Shown piece after piece: positions 1-6,864 of a DNA stretch of 32,096 bases. The stretch's first letter is position 1. Every line of letters begins with the position of its first letter. The translations under genes were made by a program, and so were the position numbers. The DNA lies in NCBI RefSeq assembly GCF_002498065.1, contig NZ_DAFZ01000056.1, positions 586 through 32,681 of the forward strand. Reading direction: 5' to 3'. The notes beneath the pieces are model-generated. The model worked only from the letters and a program-made list of their open reading frames with translations, was not told the origin of the DNA and made no database searches. The stretch is from Methanoculleus sp. UBA208. Its GTDB lineage: Archaea; Halobacteriota; Methanomicrobia; Methanomicrobiales; Methanoculleaceae.

Positions 1-135
1 GAGCGAGTGCTGCATCGCCCGCTCCGTCTCCTTGGTAAGCCCGCCCTCCCGGTCCATCTCCGCCTTGATATCGTGGACGGCGTTCTCGACTTCCGCTTCG
101 CTCTCCCACTTCAGCACAGATATCGTTCGTGCCAT
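1..135 (-). CDS. Hypothetical protein, partial (C-terminus beyond window)
   Basis: An open frame of 45 codons reaches the left edge, beginning MARTISVLKWESEAE. A GAGGTG ribosome-binding site lies 7 bases before the ATG at 135, which favours it over another in-frame ATG at 141 that sits almost on top of that site. The visible part is soluble and rich in Glu and Lys. It is co-directional with the ZPR1 gene, whose stop is 77 bases upstream. I do not recognise the family. Confidence 0.55.
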   Translation of the reverse strand, partial: MARTISVLKWESEAEVENAVHDIKAEMDREGGLTKETERAMQHSL

Positions 136-212
136 ATGCATTCACCTCAAGGCGTCGCGTATGGGCGGAGGTTCTACTTTAGGTTATCTCAGGAGGGGCA
201 AAAGAAAAAGTA

Positions 213-740
213 TCAGGTTTCTCCCTGAACGAGGAGCATCTTTTCGGCTTTTTCGCTGACGAGAGCGCTGTTTCCGGCGGGGTCCTCGATGATGACCGTG
301 AACGGGAAGGCCACCTCCCGTGCAGCGCCGATCGTCTCCCGCATCCGGAGTGCGGCCGCCCGCTCGCCTTCGGTCTCGGGGTTCGCGAGGATCGTCTCCA
401 GCGCCTGCTCGAAGCGGGAGAGGATTCCCTCGATATTGGTGACGAATCCTTCGCAGGCAGTACCGGGCTCGACCGTGAGGCCGAGTTCCGGGATCTCGAT
501 CTTCCCCGTCGTGCTCCGCGCCACCCGGATGGCGAGGTCGCCGGGCTCCTCCACCCGCACCGTCCACCGGACCGGGTTGCCCTCCCCGAGGATGATGGTG
601 TCGGTGTGCCGGTAGCCGCAGGCCTCGCAGGCGATGGAGACGAGCAAGAGGTCGGGGAAGTGAGGGATGTCAAGGCGGTGATGGACGATCCGGATCTCGC
701 CCCCGCACGCGGGACAGGTTCCCGGATGGTACTCCCGCAC
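213..740 (-). CDS. ZPR1-type zinc-finger protein
   Basis: A 175-residue soluble protein. Its N-terminus carries a four-cysteine zinc site, C9-P-A-C12 and C38-E-A-C41, followed by a beta-rich domain and a helical stretch, the layout of single-unit archaeal ZPR1-related proteins. In eukaryotes ZPR1 binds translation elongation factor eEF1A; the archaeal role is not established, though a translation-related function fits the neighbourhood (PUA protein, LSm, L37e). The start is a GTG that shares one base with the sepF stop, so translation is probably coupled to sepF. Length and cysteine spacing look normal. Confidence 0.85.
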   Translation of the reverse strand: MREYHPGTCPACGGEIRIVHHRLDIPHFPDLLLVSIACEACGYRHTDTIILGEGNPVRWTVRVEEPGDLAIRVARSTTGKIEIPELGLTVEPGTACEGFVTNIEGILSRFEQALETILANPETEGERAAALRMRETIGAAREVAFPFTVIIEDPAGNSALVSEKAEKMLLVQGET

Positions 741-1117
741 TACAGGCCCCCGCCGATCTTCTCGCGGGAGACCTTGACGGACATGGGCGTGATGAGGACG
801 TACTTCTGCTCCCCGAGCCCGACGATGTCGCCGTTCACGTCCTTTGCCACGTCACGGAGGTCCTTTAAGACCCGCTCGAACGTCACCTTGTCCATCTTCA
901 GCCGCCCGATATCGACGATGACGATGTTGCCGTTATAGACCTCGTCTTTGACGCGGGGGGTATCCTTGAGGTCGGCGATGGTGGCGATCTTGATGTACAT
1001 GGATGCCGGTTCTTCTTCGTTCGATCCCTCGTAGGAGGCGAGATCGAGTTCCATGTAGTCCTCTTCGTTTCGTGCTGGACTTTTACCGAGGATGCTGTCA
1101 AAGAGCTTTTTAACCAT
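740..1117 (-). CDS. sepF: Cell division protein SepF (archaeal type)
   Basis: A 125-residue protein. The N-terminus MVKKLFDSILG reads as the amphipathic membrane-binding helix typical of SepF. An acidic linker (about residues 17-38) and a compact C-terminal domain (about 40-125, containing VIVDIGRLKMDK and DIVGLGEQKYVLITP) follow. Archaeal SepF dimerises and tethers FtsZ to the inner membrane face at the division site. The 50-base gap after the PUA gene is very AT-rich and has a TATA-like block near 1144-1152. No Shine-Dalgarno sequence precedes the ATG, so the transcript may be leaderless from its own promoter. The gene's last base overlaps the start of the ZPR1 gene. Confidence 0.92.
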   Translation of the reverse strand: MVKKLFDSILGKSPARNEEDYMELDLASYEGSNEEEPASMYIKIATIADLKDTPRVKDEVYNGNIVIVDIGRLKMDKVTFERVLKDLRDVAKDVNGDIVGLGEQKYVLITPMSVKVSREKIGGGL

Positions 1118-1167
1118 AGAAAAATTGAGGAATGAATTTTATTTAATAGTATCTTTTAATTTCTCCG

Positions 1168-1665
1168 TTAGATTTCAAGATTCCAGATATCGTCCCCGAC
1201 GTAATGGATGCTTTTGACCGACTTGCCCTTCTCCTGCCGCTCCATATCGGCTGCATCGAAGAGCGCAATCCCCACGGCAAGCGGTTTTCCGTGCCGCTCC
1301 TCGACAACCTGCACGGGATGTCCCGCACGGACGTCCGGCGAGATCGAAACGATCCCGGGGCGCATGGCATCCGCGCCGTTTGCGACGAACCTGACCGCGC
1401 CGGCGTCGACCACCACCCGGCGCTCGGGGATCGGGTGCTCGACGAGGCCACGCAGGCTGGGAAAGGCCCAGTCCTCGGTGGCTATCAGGAGCGGCTTTTT
1501 GTCGACGAGATAGATCCCGACGGTGGTATCCGTCTCCGCCCGCTCGATCCGGTCGGACCGAAAGTGGTCGGCCGACGCTCCGATCTCGTCGGCAAGCTGG
1601 CGCAGGAGATCGACTATCTGTGACTTCCGGATGACATGGCGTTTTTTTACGGTAATCTTTGGCAT
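1168..1665 (-). CDS. PUA-domain RNA-binding protein (DUF1947/MCT-1-like)
   Basis: A 165-residue protein. The N-terminal part (about 1-75, with KKRHVIRKSQIVDLLRQL) matches the small domain found in archaeal MCT-1-like proteins. The C-terminal part (about 80-155, with VVVDAGAVRFVANGADAMRPG) is a PUA domain, a fold that binds structured RNA. Eukaryotic relatives (MCT-1, eIF2D) act on ribosomes and initiator tRNA; the archaeal function is unproven, so this is a family-level call. GAGGT lies 8 bases before the ATG. It heads the leftward operon and diverges from the LSm gene, sharing a 109-base intergenic region with it. Confidence 0.85.
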   Translation of the reverse strand: MPKITVKKRHVIRKSQIVDLLRQLADEIGASADHFRSDRIERAETDTTVGIYLVDKKPLLIATEDWAFPSLRGLVEHPIPERRVVVDAGAVRFVANGADAMRPGIVSISPDVRAGHPVQVVEERHGKPLAVGIALFDAADMERQEKGKSVKSIHYVGDDIWNLEI

Positions 1666-1710
1666 GTATCGAGACCTCGGGGTGGCGCTGACTCACGCGC
1701 AGCATCGCGG

Positions 1711-1720
1711 TTATATTTAA
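1711..1720. promoter_or_regulatory. Shared TATA-like block between divergent operons
   Basis: The block TTATATTTAA reads TTAAATATAA on the other strand, so it can act as a TATA box in both directions. Transcript starts about 25 bases away would give leaders of roughly 30 bases for LSm (ATG at 1775) and 25 bases for the PUA gene (ATG at 1665). A second AT stretch, CAAATATATTA at 1735-1745, is too close to the LSm start for usual archaeal spacing. Confidence 0.55.
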
Positions 1721-1774
1721 GTAGCTTCCTCACTCAAATATATTACTCCAGAAAGGACGGCACAGGGTAATCAT

Positions 1775-2002
1775 ATGACGCCAAGACCGTTGGATATTTT
1801 AGATCAGGTACTGAATCGTCAGCCCGTCATCATCAGCCTCAAAGGTGGGAGGGAGATCCGGGGGATCCTCCAGGGATACGACGTTCACATGAATCTGGTA
1901 TTGGACAAAGCAGAAGAAGAAGTGGACGGCGCGGCGCAGAAACTCGGCACGTTGATCGTCCGCGGTGACAATGTGATCTACATTACCCCTTCAGTTGAAT
2001 AA
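1775..2002 (+). CDS. Archaeal LSm (Sm-like) protein
   Basis: A 75-residue Sm-fold protein with Sm1 (about residues 16-48, including GGREIRGILQGYDVHMN) and Sm2 (LIVRGDNVIYITP). The Sm2 segment carries the RGDN variant of the RNA-binding signature. Archaeal LSm proteins form heptameric rings that bind U-rich RNA. It is the first gene of LSm-L37e-purF, an order common in Euryarchaeota, with a 16-base gap before L37e. Length is normal for the family. Confidence 0.95.
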   Translation: MTPRPLDILDQVLNRQPVIISLKGGREIRGILQGYDVHMNLVLDKAEEEVDGAAQKLGTLIVRGDNVIYITPSVE

Positions 2003-2018
2003 CATCAGGTGAGAGAGA

Positions 2019-2201
2019 ATGTCAAAAGGCACACCTTCAATGGGCAAGCGGCAGAAGCGCACCCACATCGCCTGCAGGCGTTGCGGCAAGATATCGTTCC
2101 ACGCACAGCACAAGGTCTGTGCGGCCTGTGGCTTCGGCAGAAGCCGGAGGATCCGCAGTTACCGCTGGACAGAGAAGAAAGCAAAGGTACCGACGCATTA
2201 G
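2019..2201 (+). CDS. rpl37e: Large-subunit ribosomal protein L37e
   Basis: A 60-residue, highly basic protein beginning MSKGTPSMGKRQKRTHIACR. Cysteines 19, 22, 34 and 37 (CRRC and CAAC) form the zinc ribbon of L37e, which packs against 23S rRNA in archaeal and eukaryotic ribosomes. A GAGAGA purine tract precedes the ATG. It is co-transcribed with LSm upstream and purF 9 bases downstream. Complete, with no unusual features. Confidence 0.97.
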   Translation: MSKGTPSMGKRQKRTHIACRRCGKISFHAQHKVCAACGFGRSRRIRSYRWTEKKAKVPTH

Positions 2202-2210
2202 AGTTGTATC

Positions 2211-3650
2211 ATGTGTGGTATCGTTGGCATCGTCGATGCTGGCGGTGTCTCGTTTCCTCTGTACTATGCCCTGTACGCTCTCCAGCACCGGGGGCAGGAG
2301 AGCGCGGGGATCTCTACTTTTGAAGGCAAGACCCTGTACACGCACAAGGCCCAGGGGCTCGTTGCCGAGGTCTTCAACAGCCAGACCATGCAGGAACTTC
2401 GGGGCAACGTCGGAATCGGACACGTCCGCTACCCGACAACCGGGTCGAAGGTCCCGGAGAACGTTCAGCCGTTCAACTTCAGGTATCGGGGGCTCGACCT
2501 CGCGATCGCCCATAACGGCAACCTGGTCAACACGGCCGAACTCCGGGAGGAGTACGAGCACCGGGGGCAGATCTTCTGCACCACGACCGATACCGAGATC
2601 ATCGGCAACATCATCGCCGACGCGCTTCGGACCTCAAAGAGCATGGAGGACGCCGTCCGGCTCTGCATGCGGCGGCTGCGGGGCTCCTATGCCACCATCG
2701 CGCTCTTAAACGATACCGTCTACGCCTTCCGCGACCCGCTCGGCATCAAGCCGCTCTGCATCGGGAAACTCGACCACGGCTACATCATCGCATCGGAGAG
2801 CGTGGCGATCGATGCCCTGGACGGCACGTTCCTCCGGGACGTGCTGCCGGGAGAACTCGTCCGTATCGATGCAAACGGGCTCTCCTCCGTCCAGGTCGCG
2901 ACCGCGAACCGGAGGGCGCACTGCATCTTCGAGTGCATCTACTTCGCCCGTGCCGACTCGGTGATGGACGGGACGCTGGTCTATGACGTGCGGCGCAGGA
3001 TCGGGCAGAAACTCTACGATGCAAGCCCAATCAAGGCGGATACCGTCTGCCCGGTCCCCGACTCCGGGATCGCGTATGCCGCAGGCTACGCCGAACGGTC
3101 CGGGATCCCGTTCGTCGAAGGGCTGATGAAGAACCGCTACATGGGCCGGACGTTCATCATGCCGACCCAGCAGCAGCGGGAGCGGGCGGTCAGGATCAAA
3201 CTCAACACTGTTCGGGGAAACCTGAAGGACAAACGGGTGGTCCTCGTCGACGACAGCGTCGTCCGGGGGACGACCTCCCGCCGGATCGTGAACATGATCC
3301 GGGATGCGGGGGCGAGGGAGATCCATCTCAGGGTCGGCTCCCCGCCGATCATCGCCCCCTGTTACCTCGGGGTGGATATGCCCACCCGCACGGAACTGAT
3401 CGCGAGCGGCAAGGAGGTCGAGGCGGTGCGGGAGAGCGTCGGCGCGACGTCGCTCACCTACATCCCGCTCGAGGACCTGGTGGAGGCGATCGGGTGCGGG
3501 GAGCGGAACCTCTGCATCGGATGCCTGACCGGGTGCTACCCGGTGGAGATTAACGGGGAGAAGAGCTGCCACTGCGCCGTGGACTACGTGGCCGGCACCC
3601 ACCAGTCCGATCTCTCGACCTTCAGGGCCGGGAAAGAACGGACGTCATAG
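2211..3650 (+). CDS. purF: Amidophosphoribosyltransferase (first step of purine synthesis)
   Basis: A 479-residue enzyme that uses glutamine and PRPP to make 5-phosphoribosylamine. The N-terminus MCGIVGIVDAGG places the nucleophile Cys2 directly after the initiator Met, so there is no long propeptide. The glutamine-amidotransferase domain spans about 1-230, including IGHVRYPTTG and AHNGNLVN. The phosphoribosyltransferase domain contains the PRPP loop VVLVDDSVVRGTTS near residues 343-356. Cysteines in CIFECIYFARADS, APCYLG and NLCIGCLTGCYP match the ligand positions of the PurF subgroup that binds a [4Fe-4S] cluster. It is the third gene of the LSm-L37e operon, followed by a T-tract. Confidence 0.97.
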   Translation: MCGIVGIVDAGGVSFPLYYALYALQHRGQESAGISTFEGKTLYTHKAQGLVAEVFNSQTMQELRGNVGIGHVRYPTTGSKVPENVQPFNFRYRGLDLAIAHNGNLVNTAELREEYEHRGQIFCTTTDTEIIGNIIADALRTSKSMEDAVRLCMRRLRGSYATIALLNDTVYAFRDPLGIKPLCIGKLDHGYIIASESVAIDALDGTFLRDVLPGELVRIDANGLSSVQVATANRRAHCIFECIYFARADSVMDGTLVYDVRRRIGQKLYDASPIKADTVCPVPDSGIAYAAGYAERSGIPFVEGLMKNRYMGRTFIMPTQQQRERAVRIKLNTVRGNLKDKRVVLVDDSVVRGTTSRRIVNMIRDAGAREIHLRVGSPPIIAPCYLGVDMPTRTELIASGKEVEAVRESVGATSLTYIPLEDLVEAIGCGERNLCIGCLTGCYPVEINGEKSCHCAVDYVAGTHQSDLSTFRAGKERTS

Positions 3651-3672
3651 CCCCTGCCCCGTGCGGCTCCCG

Positions 3673-3699
3673 CCCGGGACGGTTTCTTTTTTCCCCGGG
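3673..3699 (+). terminator. Probable terminator after purF
   Basis: A tract of nine T in ten bases (3683-3692) lies about 30 bases after the purF stop, between two CCCGGG hexamers (3673-3678 and 3694-3699) that can pair. Archaeal transcription usually ends at such T-runs. Confidence 0.5.
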
Positions 3700-3940
3700 G
3701 GAGCAGGGGGCCTCCCTGCATGCCGGCGGCTGCAGACACCGGCTTCGCCGCCGGTTCACCCTGATCGCATCAACTGCAACAAGGGCTTGCGCGCCTGGCC
3801 GGAGACTCTTTCCGGGCACGATAGCACCGATTCGCGGGCGAAAAGGCTTCCGGGGGAGAGATCTCGGTGCAGAACGCCTCCGGAGGCAGAGGGCGGATAT
3901 GAAATACAAAAAACACGCAAAAATGCCGAAGAACCGAACA
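3700..3940. other. Intergenic region between purF and tRNA
   Basis: I see no convincing gene here. It holds a hairpin at 3738-3755 (ACCGGC, six-base loop, GCCGGT). Near the tRNA end, the minus strand has two T-runs, at 3908-3913 and 3919-3923, which probably terminate the leftward tRNA transcript. A possible 106-codon frame on the plus strand has no family resemblance and runs through the tRNA. Confidence 0.5.
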
Positions 3941-4015
3941 TAGCGAGGGATGGATTTGAACCATCGATCTACGGGTTATGAGCCCGCCGGGATGTCCTGG
4001 CTACCCCACCTCGCT
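3941..4015 (-). tRNA. Initiator tRNA-Met (CAU)
   Basis: The minus strand folds as a complete 75-base tRNA. The acceptor stem is AGCGAGG with CCTCGCT, giving the A1-U72 pair typical of initiators. The anticodon arm GCGGG-CTCATAA-CCCGT has anticodon CAT (complement of 3978-3980) and three consecutive G-C pairs below the loop, an initiator hallmark. The T arm is GATGG-TTCAAAT-CCATC. The discriminator base is A, and CCA is not encoded. No intron is present. T-runs at 3919-3923 and 3908-3913 lie just downstream. Confidence 0.95.
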
Positions 4016-4028
4016 TCTCTTCTGTGGG

Positions 4029-4060
4029 ATATATACATTGTTTTTCGGGGGATATATAAC
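4029..4060 (-). promoter_or_regulatory. TATA-like boxes upstream of the initiator tRNA
   Basis: Read leftward there are two TATA-like boxes: GTTATATATC at 4051-4060 and TGTATATATC at 4029-4038. The distal one predicts a transcript start near 4030, about 15 bases before the tRNA, and is the better candidate. The proximal one would place the start inside the mature tRNA. Confidence 0.5.
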
Positions 4061-4132
4061 TTTGTGCGGGCCGAATCGGCGCATCTTGTTTCTCCGGTGC
4101 TCATGCCCCCGTGGTCCCGCCTGTCGCAACTC

Positions 4133-4224
4133 GCACCTGGCGGTGCTTGTGCTCCGGTTCTCACGAACCGTCGCACTCGAAGACCTTCGGTCTTCTCGAG
4201 CTCCTGCCGCTCGCGATGCTCGCG
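4133..4224. repeat. Row of four to five small hairpins before the thioredoxin gene
   Basis: Consecutive perfect inverted repeats lie side by side: GCACC/GGTGC (4133-4146, 4-base loop), CGGTTC/GAACCG (4155-4170, 4-base loop), GAAGACC/GGTCTTC (4179-4195, 3-base loop) and CGCGA/TCGCG (4212-4224, 3-base loop). A weaker CGAG/CTCG pair (4197-4213) fills the space before the last. No gene is visible here. It could be a structured RNA, a terminator cluster or a degenerate intergenic repeat. Confidence 0.5.
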
Positions 4225-4275
4225 CCAGTCGCACTCCCAATCATTTAATACGAGCGGGCAGCATAATTTCGCTGT

Positions 4276-4695
4276 ATGGAAGAGAAGAGACCGGCGGACG
4301 ACGACCTGCAGCGTCTCCGGGAAGAGCGCCTCCGGGAACTCGAGGCGCGGATCCAGGGCACTCCGGGCGGCGGTGTCATCGAGGTCGTCGACGATACGTT
4401 CCGGGAGGCCCTGCAAAAGCACCCCTCCCTGGTCGTCGACGTCTGGGCGGAATGGTGCGGTCCCTGCCGGATGGTGGCCCCGGCTATCGAGGACCTTGCG
4501 CGTGATTTCGCCGGCAGGGTAACCTTCGGCAAGTGCAACGTCGACGAGAATCCTGCCATAGCGGCGAGTTTCAGCATCACCGCGATACCGACGCTCCTGT
4601 TCTTCGCGAACGGCATGCTTGTCGACCGGGCAGTCGGCGCGTTCCCGAAAGAGGCCATCAAAGCAAGGGTCGTGCGGGCCTTCGGTACCGGCTAG
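4276..4695 (+). CDS. Thioredoxin-fold protein with WCGPC active site
   Basis: A 139-residue cytosolic protein. A charged helical N-terminal extension (about residues 1-30) precedes a thioredoxin domain (about 33-139). The redox motif WCGPC is at residues 60-64 and the cis-proline is P105 in ITAIPTLLFF. It is therefore expected to reduce protein disulfides; the extension is longer than in the classic ~105-residue thioredoxin. A TATA-like ATTTAATA at about 4242-4250 lies only some 30 bases before the ATG, so the transcript is probably leaderless or nearly so. The stop overlaps the convergent pterin-dehydratase-like gene by 4 bases. Confidence 0.93.
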   Translation: MEEKRPADDDLQRLREERLRELEARIQGTPGGGVIEVVDDTFREALQKHPSLVVDVWAEWCGPCRMVAPAIEDLARDFAGRVTFGKCNVDENPAIAASFSITAIPTLLFFANGMLVDRAVGAFPKEAIKARVVRAFGTG

Positions 4696-5039
4696 AGGTT
4701 GGCCCCCTGCCGGGACCTGAGCCACTCGGAGAGCCGTGCGGCCATGATGAAGTCGTTTCGGGAGAGCCCGCCGATGGCGTAGGTGTACCAGGCGACATCC
4801 ACGAGCCTGCCTTTTCGGATGCTGATATCCGGGAGATGGTTCTCCCGCGCGGCAAACTCGGCCACTTCGTGTAGGAATGCCACGGCGTCCCGAAACTCCT
4901 TGCAGGCGAACCGGGCAGTGAGACGCCCGTCTTCGAGCGACCAGTCCGGGACCTCCGGCAGGAGGTCGGCGATCTCCCGCCGGTTCAGCGGTGCCGTATC
5001 CGCGACATCCTGGCTGATCGCCTCAGACGAAAGATCCAT
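4692..5039 (-). CDS. Pterin-4a-carbinolamine dehydratase-fold protein (atypical active site)
   Basis: A 115-residue protein with the overall PCD/DCoH pattern: FACKEFRDAVAFLHEVAEFA, then ENHLPDI, then GGLSRNDF. PCDs dehydrate 4a-hydroxytetrahydropterin, and related proteins occur in organisms without aromatic amino acid hydroxylases. The His-His-Pro triad usual in the active site is H68-L69-P70 here, and the later histidine expected before the AGL/GGL motif is Y87. Two of three hallmark histidines are therefore missing, so the classical reaction is doubtful. The gene overlaps the thioredoxin stop by 4 bases on the opposite strand and lies 52 bases downstream of the flavoprotein gene in the same direction. 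Confidence 0.8.
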   Translation of the reverse strand: MDLSSEAISQDVADTAPLNRREIADLLPEVPDWSLEDGRLTARFACKEFRDAVAFLHEVAEFAARENHLPDISIRKGRLVDVAWYTYAIGGLSRNDFIMAARLSEWLRSRQGANL

Positions 5040-5091
5040 GGTGATCCCTCATCGGAGAGGATGAAAAAGGTTATTCTCCGGGGCCGAAGCC

Positions 5092-5661
5092 TCAGGCGAG
5101 CTTCCCGATCAGGAAAGCCACGTTCTCGGCGAACCGCCGGACCGTCCTCATCCCTTCTTCGTCGTTCAAGGCCTCCCCCGGCGTTCTTCCGAAGACCATG
5201 TTCCAGTAGGTCGAGCCCGGCACGATCATGTCGTTGATCAGGAAAAACATCAGCATCTCCTGGAGCGTGGCGGTATGCCCGCCCCGCCGCGCCACGGCGA
5301 TCGGCCCGCCCACCTTCCGGGAGAGGAACGAGTCCGACGACATCGAGACCATCCCGATCCGCTGCAGCGCCGACATGACGTCGCCCCGTGCAGTCCCGAA
5401 GTAGACCGGGGCGCCGACGATGAACCCGTCGGCCTCCCGGATTTTCGCGATGATCTCGTTTAAGCCGTCTTCGAGGGCGCACTCCCCCCCGGTGCAGAGC
5501 CCGCAGGCGGTGCAGGAGAGGATGCGCATCTCGGCAAGCAGCACGGTCTCGGTCTCGATACCTTCCCGCTCGAGGACCTTTGCGCACTCCCCGAGCACCT
5601 GTGCGGTGTTCCCCTCGAGCCGGGGACTCCCGCAGAGCAGCAATACTTTTCCGGTCGTCAT
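5092..5661 (-). CDS. Iron-sulfur flavoprotein (Isf family, flavodoxin fold)
   Basis: A 189-residue protein with an NADPH-dependent FMN reductase/flavodoxin fold. The phosphate-binding loop is GSPRLEGNT (residues 11-19), and GAPVYFGTARGDV contacts flavin in relatives. The compact cluster motif CxxCxxCx4C is at C50, C53, C56 and C61. This is the hallmark of methanogen Isf proteins, which bind FMN and [4Fe-4S] and take electrons from ferredoxin, with proposed roles in O2/H2O2 detoxification. Its ATG is two bases past the stop of the DUF362 gene, and the GAGGTG ribosome-binding site lies within the end of that gene, so the two are coupled. Confidence 0.9.
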   Translation of the reverse strand: MTTGKVLLLCGSPRLEGNTAQVLGECAKVLEREGIETETVLLAEMRILSCTACGLCTGGECALEDGLNEIIAKIREADGFIVGAPVYFGTARGDVMSALQRIGMVSMSSDSFLSRKVGGPIAVARRGGHTATLQEMLMFFLINDMIVPGSTYWNMVFGRTPGEALNDEEGMRTVRRFAENVAFLIGKLA

Positions 5662-5662
5662 T

Positions 5663-6766
5663 TCACACCTCGATCAGCCGGTAAGAGGCATGCCCTAGCC
5701 CGATCCCGGCAGCGTAGGCGATCTGGTATTCGCCGTCCGTGTAATCCCAGACCCCCTTAAACTTGTCTTCCCCGGGAGCCAGATTCTCCGTAAGCAGTGT
5801 CCGGGCGACCCCCTGCTCGCTGTTGATGAGATCGAGGCTCGCGTGGTCGATCGCGACCGGGTCGGTGGAGGCGAGGATCCCGATATCGGGGACGATCGCC
5901 GCGTCGCTCCAGGGAACGCAGTCGCAGTCGGGGGTGATGTTGAGGAGGAAGTTGATGTAGCCCACCCTTCCGGGCTTGCCGCGGACGGCGCCGAGGGCGT
6001 ACTCGCAGAGCCTCTCGATGAACGGCCGGATCTCTGTCGTCCAGTCGAACTCGATCGCGCCCGTCGGGCAGGAGCGCATGCAGTCGCCGCACCCGACGCA
6101 GTGCTCCGGGTTGAGCACCGCCCGCCCGTCGGCGAGGGTCATCGCCGCCTGCGGGCAGACCGTGGTGCATTTCCCGCACCCCCCGCACCGCTCGATCTCC
6201 ACGAACGGCCGGCCCGCGTGCTGCTCCGCCTTCCCCGACGGCGGGGCGCAGCCCATCGCCAGGTTCTTGATCGCCCCGCCGAATCCGGCGAGGTCGTGGC
6301 CCTTGACGTGCGAGAGGACGATCATGCTGTCGGCGTCGAGGATGCTTCCCGCTATCCGGACGCTTCCGAAATGTCCGGCATCGATCGCGACCTCCCTCCA
6401 GTAGCCGCCTTTGAGGCCGTCCGCGACGATCACCGGGGCGCCGGCCACGGCGTAGTCGAACCCGTGCTCGATGGCGGTGACGGTATGCCTGACGGCGTCG
6501 GCCCTGCTCCCCGCGTAAAGGGTGGCGGTATCCGTGATGAACGGGTGTGCCCCCCGCTCCTTCACCTTATCGACCACCTGCCGGGCAAATACCGGGTGCA
6601 GGTAGGTGTCGCACCCACGCTCCCCCGCGTGCAGTTTGACGGCGGTGAGGTCGTCGGGCCGGACCACCTCCGCAAACCCTGCCGCGTCAAAGAGACGGCG
6701 GATCTTCTCGACTTTGCTCTCGCGGTGGCTTCTTGCCCTGAGGTTCGCGAAATAAACGTCTGCCAT
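5663..6766 (-). CDS. DUF362 protein with two [4Fe-4S] ferredoxin motifs
   Basis: A 367-residue protein. DUF362 sequence flanks a central ferredoxin insert with cysteines C194, C197, C200, C204 and C223, C226, C229, C233, each set followed by Pro after the fourth Cys, a typical 2[4Fe-4S] arrangement. Conserved DUF362 segments include VKLHAGERG, SHVKGHDLAGFGGAIKNLAMG and DPVAIDHASLDLI. The biochemical function of DUF362 is not established; electron transfer is suggested by the clusters and by coupling to the Isf gene downstream. A GGGAG tract precedes the ATG. Confidence 0.9.
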   Translation of the reverse strand: MADVYFANLRARSHRESKVEKIRRLFDAAGFAEVVRPDDLTAVKLHAGERGCDTYLHPVFARQVVDKVKERGAHPFITDTATLYAGSRADAVRHTVTAIEHGFDYAVAGAPVIVADGLKGGYWREVAIDAGHFGSVRIAGSILDADSMIVLSHVKGHDLAGFGGAIKNLAMGCAPPSGKAEQHAGRPFVEIERCGGCGKCTTVCPQAAMTLADGRAVLNPEHCVGCGDCMRSCPTGAIEFDWTTEIRPFIERLCEYALGAVRGKPGRVGYINFLLNITPDCDCVPWSDAAIVPDIGILASTDPVAIDHASLDLINSEQGVARTLLTENLAPGEDKFKGVWDYTDGEYQIAYAAGIGLGHASYRLIEV

Positions 6767-6864
6767 CGTCTTCTACTCCCTCTTTTGGTACTCTCTCCGG
6801 AGGATAAGAATTGTGCCGGGTGCTCACAACCCTGCTCTCCGGAAGAACGGCAGCCGTCGTCGTC

